64,000 bases of DNA from Urechis unicinctus (lineage: Eukaryota; Annelida; Polychaeta; Xenopneusta; Urechidae). The first letter of the stretch is position 1. Each line of letters starts with the position of its first letter. The position numbers were made by a program, and so were the translations under genes. Below are positions 9,991 to 24,887 of the stretch, one piece after another. The stretch covers positions 7,522,992 to 7,586,991 of the forward strand of contig CM067349.1 of the NCBI GenBank assembly GCA_034190875.2. Direction: 5' to 3'. Under the pieces are notes generated by a model. The model was not told the origin of the DNA. It saw only the letters and a list, made by a program, of their open reading frames with translations, and searched no databases.

Positions 9991-11872
9991 ACCAATGCTA
10001 GCCTCTTAGCGCCTCGCTATTCAAATCTGGCCTCGTTATCGTACTTCAAAAATCACTAGCGCTATAAGTTAGCACTGGGTGTCTGTATCACGCATCAAAG
10101 CCGCGACCTCGTGCGTGCGTCACACCAAGTCACTATCCATCATTACTTCACTGTTCCCAGGAGAGCGTGCGATAGCGTGATTAAACATCTTAACTGTCAA
10201 GCCCAATAAATATGTATTGATGAATGTGTATATTCTGGTAAAATAGTTCAAACATCGGATTCACCATTTGGTATTAGTCGCGAAGCATCCCTCCCCTCTC
10301 CCCCGTACGCGATCCCTATTTGTGAGACGGAGTTCGTGATAAATAAATTGCATTTCCTTGCACATGATTGCGAGGTATGCAGGTATACATTGGTACCAAG
10401 CACAGAAGAGCGCGGTATTTTCATAGCATTTACTCCAGAGGATCCATTACAATAGCACAGGCAATCTGGTAACCTTGTTTTTTTACTACCCGTCTAATGC
10501 ATTACTAATTGGAGGGAAGGAAAATGGTTGGCATTGGCAGACGACACCGGTTGTTCTTGTCGAATAAACAATGTCTGTGTCGTTGGAGTAATCAATGGTA
10601 CACCTGCTGCCAAGGTGCGTGGTGAGGTGGAGTGCCATACCAGGAAATCACATGGAACGTAATCGCCTGTAAGACCAATGCAACAGAAGGAATTCATTGT
10701 TTCCCAGCAGGCTCGATACCACCTGCAGCTGTTGGTAGAGAGTTCCAAAATAAATTAGAGGATGGAGTATTGATTGCCAGACAGCAGCGTTTCAAGTAAC
10801 TAATACGCCATTACAGGTTGGTAGTAGAGGAAAGATGTTGGCCGCCCGTCAATAAACCCAGAAGCAAGAGCCGAGTGATCAGCATAGCAGCGATATTCGC
10901 AGTGCTGCACGTCCTGTCATAGATACTGATTAGTGGCGATTATGCTTATACTCCGTTCTATGTCTGTGCAATAGTCGCATTTATCAATAACAGTTCCTAA
11001 CTTTTTGGCTATGACGGCAGCATCGGGTTGCTTTTGGTCCGAGTTAATGAGTGCATTCCTAGCGATTGGAAAGGTTCACAGACCTTATTTTGCATTATGT
11101 GTTACCTGTTGAAATCAATGCAAGCATCTGTTGCCACAAGTTGTATGGCCGACGTGTTTTGCGCTGTGTCCATGTAGTGCAATGGACATTACTTGCGTCA
11201 CACTATTATCATAATGTTATCTTAATGCTCTCAATTTTCACGGAATTATACCTTGTTCAGTTAGAAACGCATGATGACGTTGTGTCAGATGCCGAGTGAA
11301 TAACACAATACCAACAATATCGAGTTTGGCCGAGGACAGAATGTAAACGCCACTGAAAACTTTGAACCAATATCATCATAAAGACAAACATTCTGATTTA
11401 GGAGCGCAGCATTGACAAATAATGATGTCATGATCACATATGCAGAAGCACGTAAGCAGACACCCACGGTGTCAGCAGCCAGAAGTTGTCTAATGGCTGC
11501 CAAGGAATGTCAGTTTGGCATTGATGTAGCGCATGGAATTGCAAAGGTAATGGGGCATTGAACGGATGGCATGTGCTCTGATCACTTAGCTGCCACAGAG
11601 GATTTAAGGTTTACTCTTCGACAGCATTCATTACGTGTGGCCAAAGTGTCGTTTGACTCCCGATATTCGACTTCCTAGACTGGTTACGTCAGGTAATAAC
11701 ATTTATCGCTGATTACTGGCACATGGAATGCGTGAGAGTGCCAGCATGTTTGGTTTAACCTTTTTAGCTTTTAAGCCCTGCTAAGAAAAAAGGACGCGCG
11801 GTTTGAGTCGAATGCCGAACTCACGCAAATGTCTGATTGTTCAATAGTAGGCTTGGTATCATTGGCATGGTA
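9991..11872. other. AT-richer spacer without recognised gene
   Basis: Base composition falls towards A+T in this stretch and stays low to the end of the window. No gene, RNA or mobile-element signature was recognised. Confidence 0.4.
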
Positions 11873-12080
11873 ACTATCTATCAATCGATATATCGATATA
11901 TCTATCGACATATGCGGATATCTATCGGTACATCTATATATCCACGTATCTATCAATCGATCGATCGATCTATCTATCGATCTATCTATCTCTCTTTCTA
12001 TTGATCTATCAAACCATCTATCTATCTATTGATCGATCAATCAATAAATCTATCTATCGATCGATCGATCTATCTATCTT
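11873..12080. repeat. GATA/GATC tetranucleotide microsatellite
   Basis: About 210 bases are built of interrupted CTAT, CGAT and CAAT tetranucleotides, including runs of ATCGATCGATCGATC and TCTATCTATC. The pattern is that of a decaying microsatellite. Confidence 0.9.
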
Positions 12081-13900
12081 ATGTCAACATTAACGTTATG
12101 GTGAACAAACTAACTGGTGTTCCGGAGTCATCATGTTAATTGTTGTTCAAAGAATGTGCCGCTGTCTGCCTACTTTTGCCTGATGCTCTCATGATACCAC
12201 GCGTTGACATTGTCTGGTACAGCTCACATTATTATTGACACGAGGCTAAGATATACATCTTCTTGATTCAATTGCAATGCGGTACCAGTCATGATTGTAC
12301 ATACAGGGCAGTTACCGCTTCATTACATTCGCACAAAGTACTGCATTGTGGCTAAAGGTATCTGTTGAAAACAATAATGTAACGATGTTTGCTGCTCGTA
12401 AATCACTTGCGGGGACGGACAATCGCTGGAACGTAAATCGCGTCATCCGGCCTAACACAGTTTGATTCAATACACATATGCGAAGGTAGCAAACGCTTCA
12501 TGGATGTCAACTGTTCAGTATATTACATTTGGCGTACATGTAAGCAACATGTAAGCAAGCTTTGTATGCTGCAGTTGAATATTATTCAGCATGACATGCA
12601 TAAGCAATGTCGAACAAACGTTGCCTCGACATATCTCCACAATCTCATTGAATATAGATTTATTGCAATCTTCTTCGTTAAAATAAATAACTGTGCATTG
12701 CCATAATACCATCATAATGAGACTAGAAATGGACCCTAAATAACAAAAAACCCTACTAATTAGGGAATTAAGTACGTAACGTATGAGCGTGTATGGACCT
12801 GATAGGCTTCTTTAAGCCTTGATGGTCTCGCCAGGGGGCTATTCTGATTGATTATGTAGCTATGCTTATCCGCAATCAATGCATTGATGTCAAACAAGCA
12901 AATACGTCATTTAAATCAGATTTATACTTCTCATGATGAGCAGGACTGTCCTTGACTTAATTATCTGCAATGATAAAAGCAGCCATCCTGAAGAAACACG
13001 CTGTAGGCGCTGTCATGAGCGTATTCACTTTGATCTCCCCGAATCGGCGTGTTAAATGATGCACTTCATTTCAAAAATTGAGAACTTAATGTTTTCCTGT
13101 GTAGTTATACATGGCCACATTTATCTGCCAAAGGTTACATTGTACTTTATTCCGGAAGAATATCAAGAGGGCACAAATCAGGTAGAGCAGTTATCATGTA
13201 ACTACGAAATATACCAGTCCAATACACAGCCTTTGACATACGCATGCCTTCTATAAAAAAACTCCTTTGAGAACTGTCGTAATGTAGGTTATCATTTGTG
13301 TACATGGAATTTATGAATTCAAAGGCTTTTATACACAATCATCCACAGTGGTCCATCAGATGACTTATAAGTCGTTATGCATCACACATTATCGATAAGA
13401 TATTCTCTCGATATAGTTAGTCATTGCAAAACATGGCTTACGAGTATTTTAGCTCGCATAAGGGATACCCATTGAAACATTGGGTTTAGTGACAGCAACT
13501 CATTCAATTATATGGCACGAGAAAACATATGCCCTGAACATACGCCTTGATGCTCCTACATTGGAAATTACTGAAATATAATTTTGTTCATTCATCTGCA
13601 AAGATAAAACTGTTTGCATGTGCAATACTTTTCATAGTCTTTCTTCAGCGCAAGTGATACACTATTTTGACATGCCAGATCTCTTTCAATCACATATCCA
13701 GCACTTATTAAATAAGTTGGCCATCGGATAATGATATGTAGGGACATACCAATGACAACATATTGACGATGTTTGAGGGTAGTAACAAATATGCATCGAC
13801 CGTTAGAGTGATGCTAAGTAACGCGGTGACAGCCATTTATATGAAAGCATAAGTAAGTATGCATGTATGAATATTTGTACGTACGCGTGTATGTATAAAT
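12081..13900. other. AT-rich spacer without recognised gene
   Basis: Only short frames under 70 codons are present and none is recognisable. I see no repeat that I can pair with another part of the window. Confidence 0.4.
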
Positions 13901-13972
13901 GAATATATATATCAATATATAGGTGCATATGTATATATATATATAAATATATATATAAATATGTATATATAT

Positions 13973-14015
<43 letters not shown>

Positions 14016-14196
14016 TATATATATATGAATATATATATATGTATATATTCATATACATATATATATATATATCGATAACTATATATATAATATATGAATA
14101 TATATATATGAATGAATATATATATATGAATGATATATATATGTATATTTATGTATAAATATATATATATATATATATATTTATATTATATATATA

Positions 14197-14239
<43 letters not shown>

Positions 14240-14512
14240 TACATCTGTATATATGTATATATACAAGTATAAATACGTGTACACATACATCTATATTTAT
14301 GTATATATATATATATATATATGCATATATTTATATTATATATATATGTATACATATTTATACATATATATATAAATATACATATATATATTTATGTATA
14401 TATATATATATATAATATATATACACATATATATATATACATAAATGTATGTATATATATATTATATATATACATGTATATACACACATATATATACATA
14501 TATATATCGATA

Positions 14513-14605
<93 letters not shown>

Positions 14606-14614
14606 TTTAAATAT
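13901..14614. repeat. Long interrupted (TA)n tract
   Basis: About 710 bases consist almost wholly of alternating T and A with interruptions such as TATAAATA, ATGTATA and GAATATA. The longest uninterrupted run is about 14519-14599. A short GT-rich tail (14615-14660, TGTGTGTATGTGTGTGTG) follows. The YIYIYI frames within it are products of the repeat. Confidence 0.96.
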
Positions 14615-14660
14615 GCGTGTGTGTATGTTGTTGTGTGTATGTGTGTGTGCGTTTGTGGGA

Positions 14661-15229
14661 GTGTATATTTGCTACGTTCTCATATATATGTTTTTATGTA
14701 TTCTTTTCACTGTATACTGTTGCTCAATATATTCAGTGGGACCATGTAGGATGCAATATACAATATGTCGAAAACATGTTTTGTATTATATATTACGTTC
14801 TATCGCATTCGATAGTTTCTAAAGCGACCGCTAGGGAAATACCGCGAGTCGTGAGTAGCTTATATTGCCAGTGTGTGCACAAATACTTGACTGCGCATAG
14901 CGGTTTAATGTATGAGTGTGATAACGTTTTTAATCTAAACTTCACGTTGTTTCATCAGTTCGCTGTAAATCTTTTGCGCAAAATCATTTACCGTTTGTAT
15001 ATGACCGGAACCATTGTGAACCGCGTGGTAGGTACTTGTTTGTGAGGGAGCGTGCAATGGTGAACGTAAAAAACGTAAGGTGTTCGCTCAATTATCATCA
15101 ACAATTACCCTTGTCACAGTGATGTTCACTGTGGTAGAGTTAACATTGGATAGTACACATCACTTGACACAAACCAGCCAATATATACCTCAAACAGCTT
15201 AATAGCTAGCATTGCTGTTACTTAATCAT
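14661..15229. other. AT-rich spacer without recognised gene
   Basis: A plus-strand frame continues from the microsatellite to about 15045, but no domain is recognisable and it starts inside repeat sequence. I do not call a gene. Confidence 0.35.
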
Positions 15230-17290
15230 TTATATTGATGTCTGACGCTTGTTTTTATGCACACGCCGGTGAAGCGGAAACGTTGGGCAATGCGTCAACT
15301 ATTGAAAGGATTAGTGAAATTGTGTAACTGCCGCACAAAATAACCAATATTGACAACCCATTTGTAAATTAATAAGCATTTTCTTTTTCAGTGAATGTTT
15401 GGTCTTGAATAATGCAGGTATCGATGGTTTTATTGGTGGTACAATGGCTGATAATAATTACCCTATAAGCCAACTGCGATAAACGTTGACTGACGTTAGC
15501 TGGATTCTGCGCATGCACTATCGACCACGCCTGCATTTTGGGAAACATCAATATCGCAAGATGATGAAATTTGCCAGAAGATATACAATTTTATTACCTC
15601 AAACTGCATGTGTAGTTATGTTTTTATTAATTCCATATCCAGCAATCACACAACATATTATGATTCCCATATCACTTCTGCCACCGCAAATAATGCTGAT
15701 ATAAGAACTTATTTCTCATCGATGGATTATTTCTTATCGATAGTATCCAAGGGGAACCGGAGGCTGTCGTCGTTGTGACGATGTCAAATGTTTGGAAATC
15801 ATTTGTAAGATCATTCCAATGATAAAAACGATCGTCATCTTGCAGATACAGGTTTATCGAACGTTTGGTGGGCTCTGTTGCTGACGACTAAAGCTGCAGC
15901 AAAGGGGCTACGTTGGTTTACCTGATCAAAGCCATATCTTAGTCTTGGATGTTTATGAAAATCAACCTACGAAACAAACGATGAAACACATGAACATCCA
16001 GATGTTATGAAGTAATTTGATAAGTTCAGAACATCATTTTTTATTAACATGACGTATGTAAAGCGGAAAACACCGGGGCAATGTGCATACTTGTCAAAAT
16101 AATGCAATTTGGACGTTGCGGTTGAACGTCCAATTATCTGACAACATCACGAGGTTGATGATAAAAGCGATTGTGTAGAGTTAAGGATGATTGTGATGCA
16201 TTGGAATACTCCCAAAATAAACATATTCTGCGCATGTGTTACTAAAACTCAACAAAGCAGGGTGCGATAAACGTTTATTTGTAACTGATTAAAGCCATTG
16301 GGTACAGTCTTCGGCAACAGATGAGGAAACAGGTTCGATGCAAGATGATGAGGATCAGAAGATATACGCCACACAACATGTTTGGTAAAAAACTGATTCA
16401 TCGCATTAAACTTTATTAGGCATGGACGATGTTACCATTCTGAAATGAGTTAAGTTGTCACAAGGCTGTGTTATATTCATATCACACTCTCTCTCCACAA
16501 ATAATTGATATGACGAATTATTTCTCATCGATGATTGTGATGCTCTTTCGAACAGTAATCCAAGGGGAACCGGAGCGCCCAAGTTGAAACACAAACTCTC
16601 ATTCCAAGACAGGGCAAAAATCATACGTAATCATGACTGTGGATGAAAAACGATCGTCATAGTTGCAGATACAGGTTTATCGAATCAATTGGTGGGCTTG
16701 TTGCTGACGACTATCCAGTTGGGTACTGCAGCAAAGGGCTACGTGTTGTTTTACCTGATCAAATGCCATATCATTAGTCTTGGATGTTTAGGTGACAGGC
16801 TTCAACCTACGATTGCACTACACTCATCCAATCACATTAAAGGAGTAATTCGGTACCTAAAATGATCAAACACATTAACATGACTGTGTATGGGTCCCGG
16901 GAAACACCACTGCAATGTGCATAAGTTGTCAAAATAATTGTTATATTGCGGTTGTACGTCTCTCTCAACAACGAGGTGATATCGCGATTGTGATAGATGA
17001 GGATGATTGTGATGCTTGGACAGCTCCCCTTGAGTTTCTGCGCCCAAGTTGCACAAACTCGTTTCCCAGACAGGGCGGAGAATCACACGCCACTGGGACG
17101 AGGGTACAGCACGGTACTATTGAGCTACAGGGTCGAGTGCATCCCCTTTCAGAGATGGGACTGCCATTCAACGTGATCATCCACGTCGCGGGGAACCAGT
17201 CAGGGTATCGAACTCACACATTGTGTCTGGTGAAGGCAATGATTATACCAATCAATTAATCTTTATGTGGCAATGTTGCACCGCACTAGC
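15230..17290. repeat. Degenerate tandem repeat family, about 820-bp period
   Basis: Several segments recur in the same order. The block from AAAACGATCGTCAT to GGATGTTTA occurs at 15826-15955 and 16646-16792. The block from CATTAACATGAC to GGATGATTGTGATGC occurs at 16041-16200 and 16872-17016. The block with ATCCAAGGGGAACCGG occurs at 15747 and 16557. The block with GCGCCCAAGTTG and CAGACAGGGC occurs near 16577 and 17041. This indicates tandem duplication with a period near 820 bases and partial half-units. The copies differ largely by small insertions and deletions. No coding function is evident. Confidence 0.75.
17016..17260 (-). mobile_element. Possible tRNA-derived SINE fragment
   Basis: On the minus strand AGTTCGATACC (about 17204-17215) matches a pol III B box. 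A poor A-box-like sequence (TGGTATAATCAT) lies some 35 bases upstream, near 17250. The roughly 190 downstream bases are more GC-rich than their surroundings. This is the layout of a tRNA-headed SINE running right to left. No poly(A) or simple tail and no target duplication was found, and the A box is weak, so it remains tentative. Confidence 0.28.
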
Positions 17291-20200
17291 GATATGAAGT
17301 CGCTAGAGTCATGTAATTCCTTGACATTATCTAACGTTAATGTAATCCCCTCCTCCTACGCCATATATCGCATCTGGTCTGTCTCTCCAAAGCGGATTAC
17401 TTGTCACCGTAGTTGCAGCTTTTCATAATTATAACCTTCACCTTGTGCATCGCCTTAGCATGCCTTATAGCATTTGCTTATACGACTTTAAAGTATTCTT
17501 GACATGTCTGACTTAAATGTACGTTTGCATAGGTCTTGGATATAAGTTAGCGAGATTACAATAAAAGCCATTGCCAATATATTCAAACTCTCTTGGGTCT
17601 TCACAGCATTCATTCAGATTCATGTTTAAAGCCAACACTGATTGCCTTATGAGCTCATGCCATTCCTTAATTATGTGCAACTCCCTGAATGAGTGAATCG
17701 GCAACTTCAAAACAGCGGACTCGAGAGTCATGCAACGTTAGAAATTGACCAATTATTCAACGTCTGGATGATACTAAATAATGTCTTTCATCGTTGGGAA
17801 TTATCTAGGATGTTAATGTGTTGGAATCATCATAATGTAAAAATGTTTTGACACACAATTTTTGGCCCGAATCTTTTCTAATCTTGTCTTCGATTGCGGT
17901 TTGTTCTGCGCAGAAGCTGCGATTACAATTGTGCCCATTCATAATGAATCCGCCGTCTATACGTTTTCTCGAAATCTGAGAATACCACTGGTTGATTGAC
18001 TGCAGCCACGCTTTATGGTGGTCTTGCGTTAATCACTCTCGATAATTATCTCAATAAAAGGTATGATATTTCTTATAAATTGTGAAATAGACACAGACAT
18101 CTTAGAACTGATGTCACAAAAGACGGACCATTATTTTGCAACAAGGCACTATCATTTACGGTAATTACCACAAGCGAAATAGGAAAATGAGGTGGAATCC
18201 GAAATACAAGCGAACATGCTTGGCACACAGTCACCTATGGTCTGTCATTGATTGTGTTCCTTACGGCATCACACAATCAACCCTTATAACGACGGATTCA
18301 CTGATATGGTACGCGACAAAACTGCACAATATGCCGATCCAAGCCATGTTACTTACAACAGCTGAAGGGCAACCATCAATCTCAAAATTACATACGGGCA
18401 TGGTGCTAAGCCTGAGCAACGCGTCAGCGATAATTAACAGAACAAATAACGCAATAAGTCTATATTCACTGTCAACAGCCTACGTTCACAAGGTTGCAAA
18501 AGTAATTAACATTTTGTAAGTCAACCAAGGGTACCTCATTAACTGATTGGTAATATTCTCGATAAGTTGTTTTGCGAAGGCTGCATGGTACATTAGTCGA
18601 TTGCCTTATTGGATAATGCTCTACTTGTGCTACATGCTCAGTAGATAGACTATTTGTTTCAAAAAACCATGACGTAAACAAAATAACCGTTATTGATATA
18701 AAACATCTCGGTTAGCGCAACTCAGTTTGTGATAGTTTTGCCAGTAGTCTAAATCCATTATGGACTGATACTGACTGTAAGACGCGCTGTAAATGGCGAT
18801 CGTGATTTTATTAACAATGTTGTTATATGATTATCATGGCTATTTATGTATTGTCATTAGTCTAGCCGTAAGCATTACAACATTTAACAACTTGTGTTTT
18901 TGAAGATGGTTTGGTGGAGCGGTGACATGCACCAGGTCCAAAATGTCGAATTTTGATTACTTACCTGATTGGGAAAGCTTTCTCGGTTACGCAGTTATTC
19001 CATAAAACCGTACATTTTTCTTCGTGTTCTCATGTATGATGTTCTCATTATACTGTAACCATGTCAGCTTTATGTTCATTTCTGCTTCTCTAGTACTGGG
19101 TTGTATGTGATATTACGTGGTGTCCATTGGCTGATCGCACAAAATAGAGCAAACGAAGAAATTCCTGTTTGATAGCATCAGTGTAAATATCTGTTATTTT
19201 ACAATTATCCATTAAATACTTCATGACAGGAAAATTCAACGAAACACAATAAATACGCGTTATAAGTTTTTAGGAGTATCCGTTGATGCATATTTCATTG
19301 ATCCGTATGGAATTCCAAACGCTAATCACACATTGTATGCAACAGATCAATCGCCTTGTTTTACCGAGAGACTCGTCCTTCGTCTTATTATGCAATGCTA
19401 CAATTGTTGCTTTGACGATGGCAGATAGGGTACATTTGCCCTCACCTCCCTACGTCTATATTGATTCATCACGAGCTTGCTTTACAAAGAACATCACCCA
19501 ATTTACAGACTCTTAGGTATTACAGATGGACAGTTGCCAATATTTAACATTCAATATCTTATTTGCGATACCATTCATAGCATATCGATATTTGCTCCAG
19601 AGAAGGTTGTTGCTTTCCCTGTTCAACGGTTGGAGTAGCCTTTCGCGGAATCAATAAACAGAATAATCCCAAATTATGAATGTGCACCAACAGCTGCCAG
19701 AATGTCCGGCAACCCTGTACCCATCAAGCCTCTCTTTGTTCTTAACTGACCTATAAATTACATTTCCTGATTTTATCATTTGCCCAAGCACAGTTTCATT
19801 ACGACGTGAAAGGGGTGACCCATGGGTATATCACACGAGGAGAGCATCAATTCCACAGGCCTTGGTGTGGTGTGACGGCCGCGTTTATAGCAATATGGTA
19901 ATAACGCCATCAACTCTGATCCTATCCTGCTCTATAACGACACATAACGATTCAAGTGTGTATACGTGCAAGGTTCGTATAATGCTGATCATGATCATTT
20001 GAAAGCCATGGATGTATTTTATATCATGCATGTAAATCAAAGTATGTGAATCTGCGGACAGTATATGAAGATATTATCGCTTGCCTGTTTACCGTTGTGT
20101 GGACATCATAACGTATGCAGGATGAAAGAGATACACAGGAAAGCCCATGTAAATGCGAAATGAAAACTCTCGTTGTTCACATAACTGTTAGGTTCCGCGC

Positions 20201-21888
20201 TCATATGAAGAACTCTCTGCGTACCAAGTATCACTACTTTCTATTCACGTCTCAAACATCGCCGTCCTTCATCATGCAGTTGCATGCCATCCAAGTACAC
20301 ATGCATTAGCTGACGAATAAATGTTAACGAAACATGGAATGATGCTGTATGCAAGAAACGCATACATCCAATTAATAGAGCATTAGTATTCCAGCGTATT
20401 AATTAATCCAATGTGCACTTTTACCCTCTATATGATGTTTTTATAGGCCGCAAAACACTAGCCTTTGTCAAGCCATTATTTGTAATCGTACACCTACAGG
20501 TGCGGCATCGAGTAAATCATTTCATCTTCTAAAGATTATCTTAAATACCAGAGTAAATGAAAACGCGGTATTTGCAACATAGGTTATAAGGAAGCTTCTA
20601 TCGTCAGATTATGTAAGCTTGTGTAAAATTACCATGTGACACAGGGGTCATCTTGCATCTTTCCAAACTGAATCACCGAATCTGTGAAATTTGTTCCAAG
20701 GTAGGTACAGCATCGTGCATGAGATTGGCATATTACGTGAATTGCATTAAATCATGCTCTATGGGACCTGGACGAGTTAATAATGATCTCGATTGCGGTA
20801 GCATTACAGAAAGTTGCAATTGATGCGTTGATGAGGTGATGAGCCAGAGACAATAGAATGTATTGGTATCCCGTGATACTGATCATGTGAGCAAATAAAG
20901 AAGAAATCACCGTCAATGTTCCTTAGATAACTCATACTTAATGACCAGACGTGTCTTTTCCAATGCATGTATCATTGTTGGGTTAGCTCAATAAATCATG
21001 GTTCACATATTGGCATGGCTAATAAGCTTGGTTGGCTGACCTGGTAGCTGCAGATCGTGTCAAATTTGAAGCGTATTCAGGCCAAATTTCTTCTTTCAAA
21101 CCTTACAAAAATATTTGACGTGAAGGATGAACTTTCTGTGGCCTTACGCATGAGGCAGGTTACAGAATAGAGATTAGATACATCTTTGGTATTTGGTAGC
21201 TTGATGCTATCGCTCGGAAGCAGCTTTTTAAAATGAATGAGCCCCACCTTTAGGGCTGACTGTAGCTGCATGAGTCTATCCGCGTGAGGAAATTACTTGT
21301 TGCATGCCCCTTCGAGGAATGGAATCGCTTTGGCATTTGCCTTATATCTATTTATTCACGATTATTTCTTATGGTGTTTGATCTAAAGCATACATTAGTA
21401 CAATAGTGATTGGTATCAAATTTATATAGTATTAATTTTGAAAAAAAGTAGACAGAAGGATGTTGTGACACAAACTTCTTTGTTACGTAGCAACTTTCAA
21501 CGGAACTGTTACCGTTGGGAACGTGCGTTACACCAACCATTATATTAGGTCAAATTCATAGAGGCACAGCGAGAATATCGATTACTGTCGCTTTCTATAG
21601 TACAGACATGTTCCGGGCAGTGGGAGATCGAAATAAAACGTGACGAGAACAATTCACCGTGGTGCAAGCCACAGCTGTGCATTGAGTTTCCGGGTGGTTG
21701 AGCAACTGATTGCTCGAGACGAAAGCGTCTAATTACTTTCCAATGGGTACCATATGTGTTAAGTTAATATAAGTTAATTATGATTACGGAGTATATCAAA
21801 CTTTAAGCGTTGTTGCGAACTTTGCACGGAGTTGTTTGCTTCTCAGATGTTACTATTAGGGTTTGGCTTATGTAGACAAGTTGCTTGC
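17291..21888. other. AT-rich spacer with faint repeat traces
   Basis: No gene is recognised. A segment near 18539-18650 (AACTGATTGGTAATATTCTC onward) resembles 22168-22280, which suggests an old dispersed family. Frames such as 18136-18519 (127 codons, plus) have no identifiable domain. Confidence 0.4.
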
Positions 21889-22115
21889 AGTCTTTACAGA
21901 TAACGATATCTAAATGAGCTCTTGTACTGGTAATTTGTGACCGAATTGTATGCAGCGGCGCATGAAAAGATGATCCCAAGATACTCTCGATGGCGATACT
22001 TTGATGGTGAAACCCTAATAGTGGGTATAGACCAACGATGTTACAGGGTTTGCCAATAGTCTTTACAGATACGATATCTAAATAGCTCTTTCTGGTAATT
22101 TGGACCGAATTGTAT
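21889..22115. repeat. Short direct duplication differing only by single-base deletions
   Basis: A 63-base segment (21889-21951) recurs 169 bases later as 58 bases (22058-22115). Aligned by eye, the second copy lacks five single bases (A, G, G, A, T at separate places) and shows no substitutions. Both contain ACGATATCTAAAT and GACCGAATTGTAT. Confidence 0.9.
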
Positions 22116-22472
22116 AGTGAATCGGGGTATCCACAGTGCCAATAGTCAGTCCACAGTGTCAGTCCATTAACTGATTGATAAAACTTATCTTTGGGTCGTT
22201 AGGGAAACGATGTACGGCGCATTAGTTGATTGCCTCTCACATTTAATGCGCTATTCGTGGCTTCACATGCTTCGTTAGTATTTCATGCTCAATACATAGG
22301 CATTGTGCCAGATAATCCATTCCGCGAGAAGTGACCATTATGGTGGTTAGATCACTTGCTCAACGCTCAAACGATTGAACTTTACCCACCTGAAGGTTTG
22401 GCCTTGCAGTTCTGCGTGATAACAAAAAAAATGTATTTGCAGTGGGTTCATGGTACATTACCAACTTCTCAA

Positions 22473-23771
22473 GGCGTCGGTTATAGCTTCTGCTGTTCTG
22501 AAGCACTCGTCAACGCTCTTCACATTGCTATTCATTTAGTGTGGTTGTAACTTATAATATCAGTGACTGCATAGCATACAAATTGTACTCGCTTTCACCC
22601 GCATGTATATACCCTGGATGTTTAAATTAGCTATCAAGCATACATCCGGACGGGCTTGGTTCTACAAAACTGATTAAGTATGTACCAAAGGCAAGAAAGT
22701 ATGCTATGATTGGCTTAAAAACGAAGTCGCCCGATTGCGTGTAGAGCATTGTTTCAAAACATTGCCTCGATTTACAGCACTCGATGAAGGCATCAAACAG
22801 TTATAGAATGCTATAAAAGACCCTTTCTCTGGTAGATTTGTCAGTACTAAACTATTCTATACATGCAGGGGTTTGACTTTAATATAACGTTGCATGCATT
22901 ATCAGACCAAATATCAAACGTTTATGAATTGATATTGTGCTTGGGTTTATTCACAATTCAACGATTAACTGATTAATCGTTTTGTCATTCATTGAGAGGT
23001 TGATGATCCTGTAGTGCTGAAATACTACACTGACATCGACCTTCTAGGATATATTCACAATTGCTACAATGGTGCATTTAAAAACAGGAGGAATTGTCTT
23101 TGACAAATACCCCTTTGAAAATTCTCGCAAGTAATAACATGTTAAGAACGGAATGCAAATCGCATTGTTATTGGAGATATTTATGTTCATATGCATCATG
23201 ATGTGATTTCGTATGACGCAGCGGCATTAGGGTAATGATAGATCCGAACACATTAGCTATATAGGTCGGCATTCTTTTGGTCTTACCGGCTTGTCTTAGC
23301 TGTTATTGCTCCAAAGTGTAGTCTACGTAGAATGTAACTGGTGCTGCCAAGTTCTTAGAAGTTACTGTCCAGGCACATTTATAATACATGCCTCCGAATG
23401 GTTAAAATATAGGGCGCCGCTCGCCCGATAGCAAACAATCGGCGTACCGACATGTACACCCTCAGTGTCTCATAGCGCCTCACTCAGTAACTTGGAGGGC
23501 AGCCTGTGGTTGAATAAAGATATAAACAATTCAACTGTACTTATAAAACAACCTTATGGGAAATGGATATGCACATCGACATTGTTCTCCGCCATTTGAA
23601 AAGAAGCGGATGCAAATCGGGTTTGCCTAGGTTGTTCTTCGCCGACGTACCATGACATAGACGCACACGATTTACAGACCTCACAGCTTAGTATCCATGA
23701 TATGAAGTGTAAGTAAAGCAGTGCTACAATTGGGTTTAACCTTCGAATAAGTCACAAATCTGTTGCCCAAC
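22473..23771 (+). repeat. Dispersed 1.3-kb repeat, copy 1
   Basis: This segment begins GGCGTCGGTTATAGC, ends near GTTGCCCAACA, and is collinear with 29427-30718. Over the first 290 bases I counted about 11 differences (near 4%), many of them transversions. Later parts are somewhat more divergent with small indels. There are no terminal inverted repeats, no target duplication and no long frame. It may be a non-autonomous mobile element of unknown class or a segmental duplication. A short internal hairpin (GTAGT-ACTAC, near 23012) is shared by both copies. Confidence 0.9.

Positions 23772-24887
<1,116 letters not shown>

Noticed and set aside
13901-14749. Tyr-Ile-rich open frames in this and the other (TA)n tracts
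   Set aside because: They are the direct translation of TA repeats, open on both strands, and carry no gene signal.
16326-16345. AGGTTCGATGC as a tRNA T-arm
   Set aside because: No acceptor, D or anticodon arms could be built around it.
16915-17259. 114-codon plus-strand frame
   Set aside because: It lies wholly in the degenerate tandem family and a possible SINE, and the frame is not kept in the sister copies.
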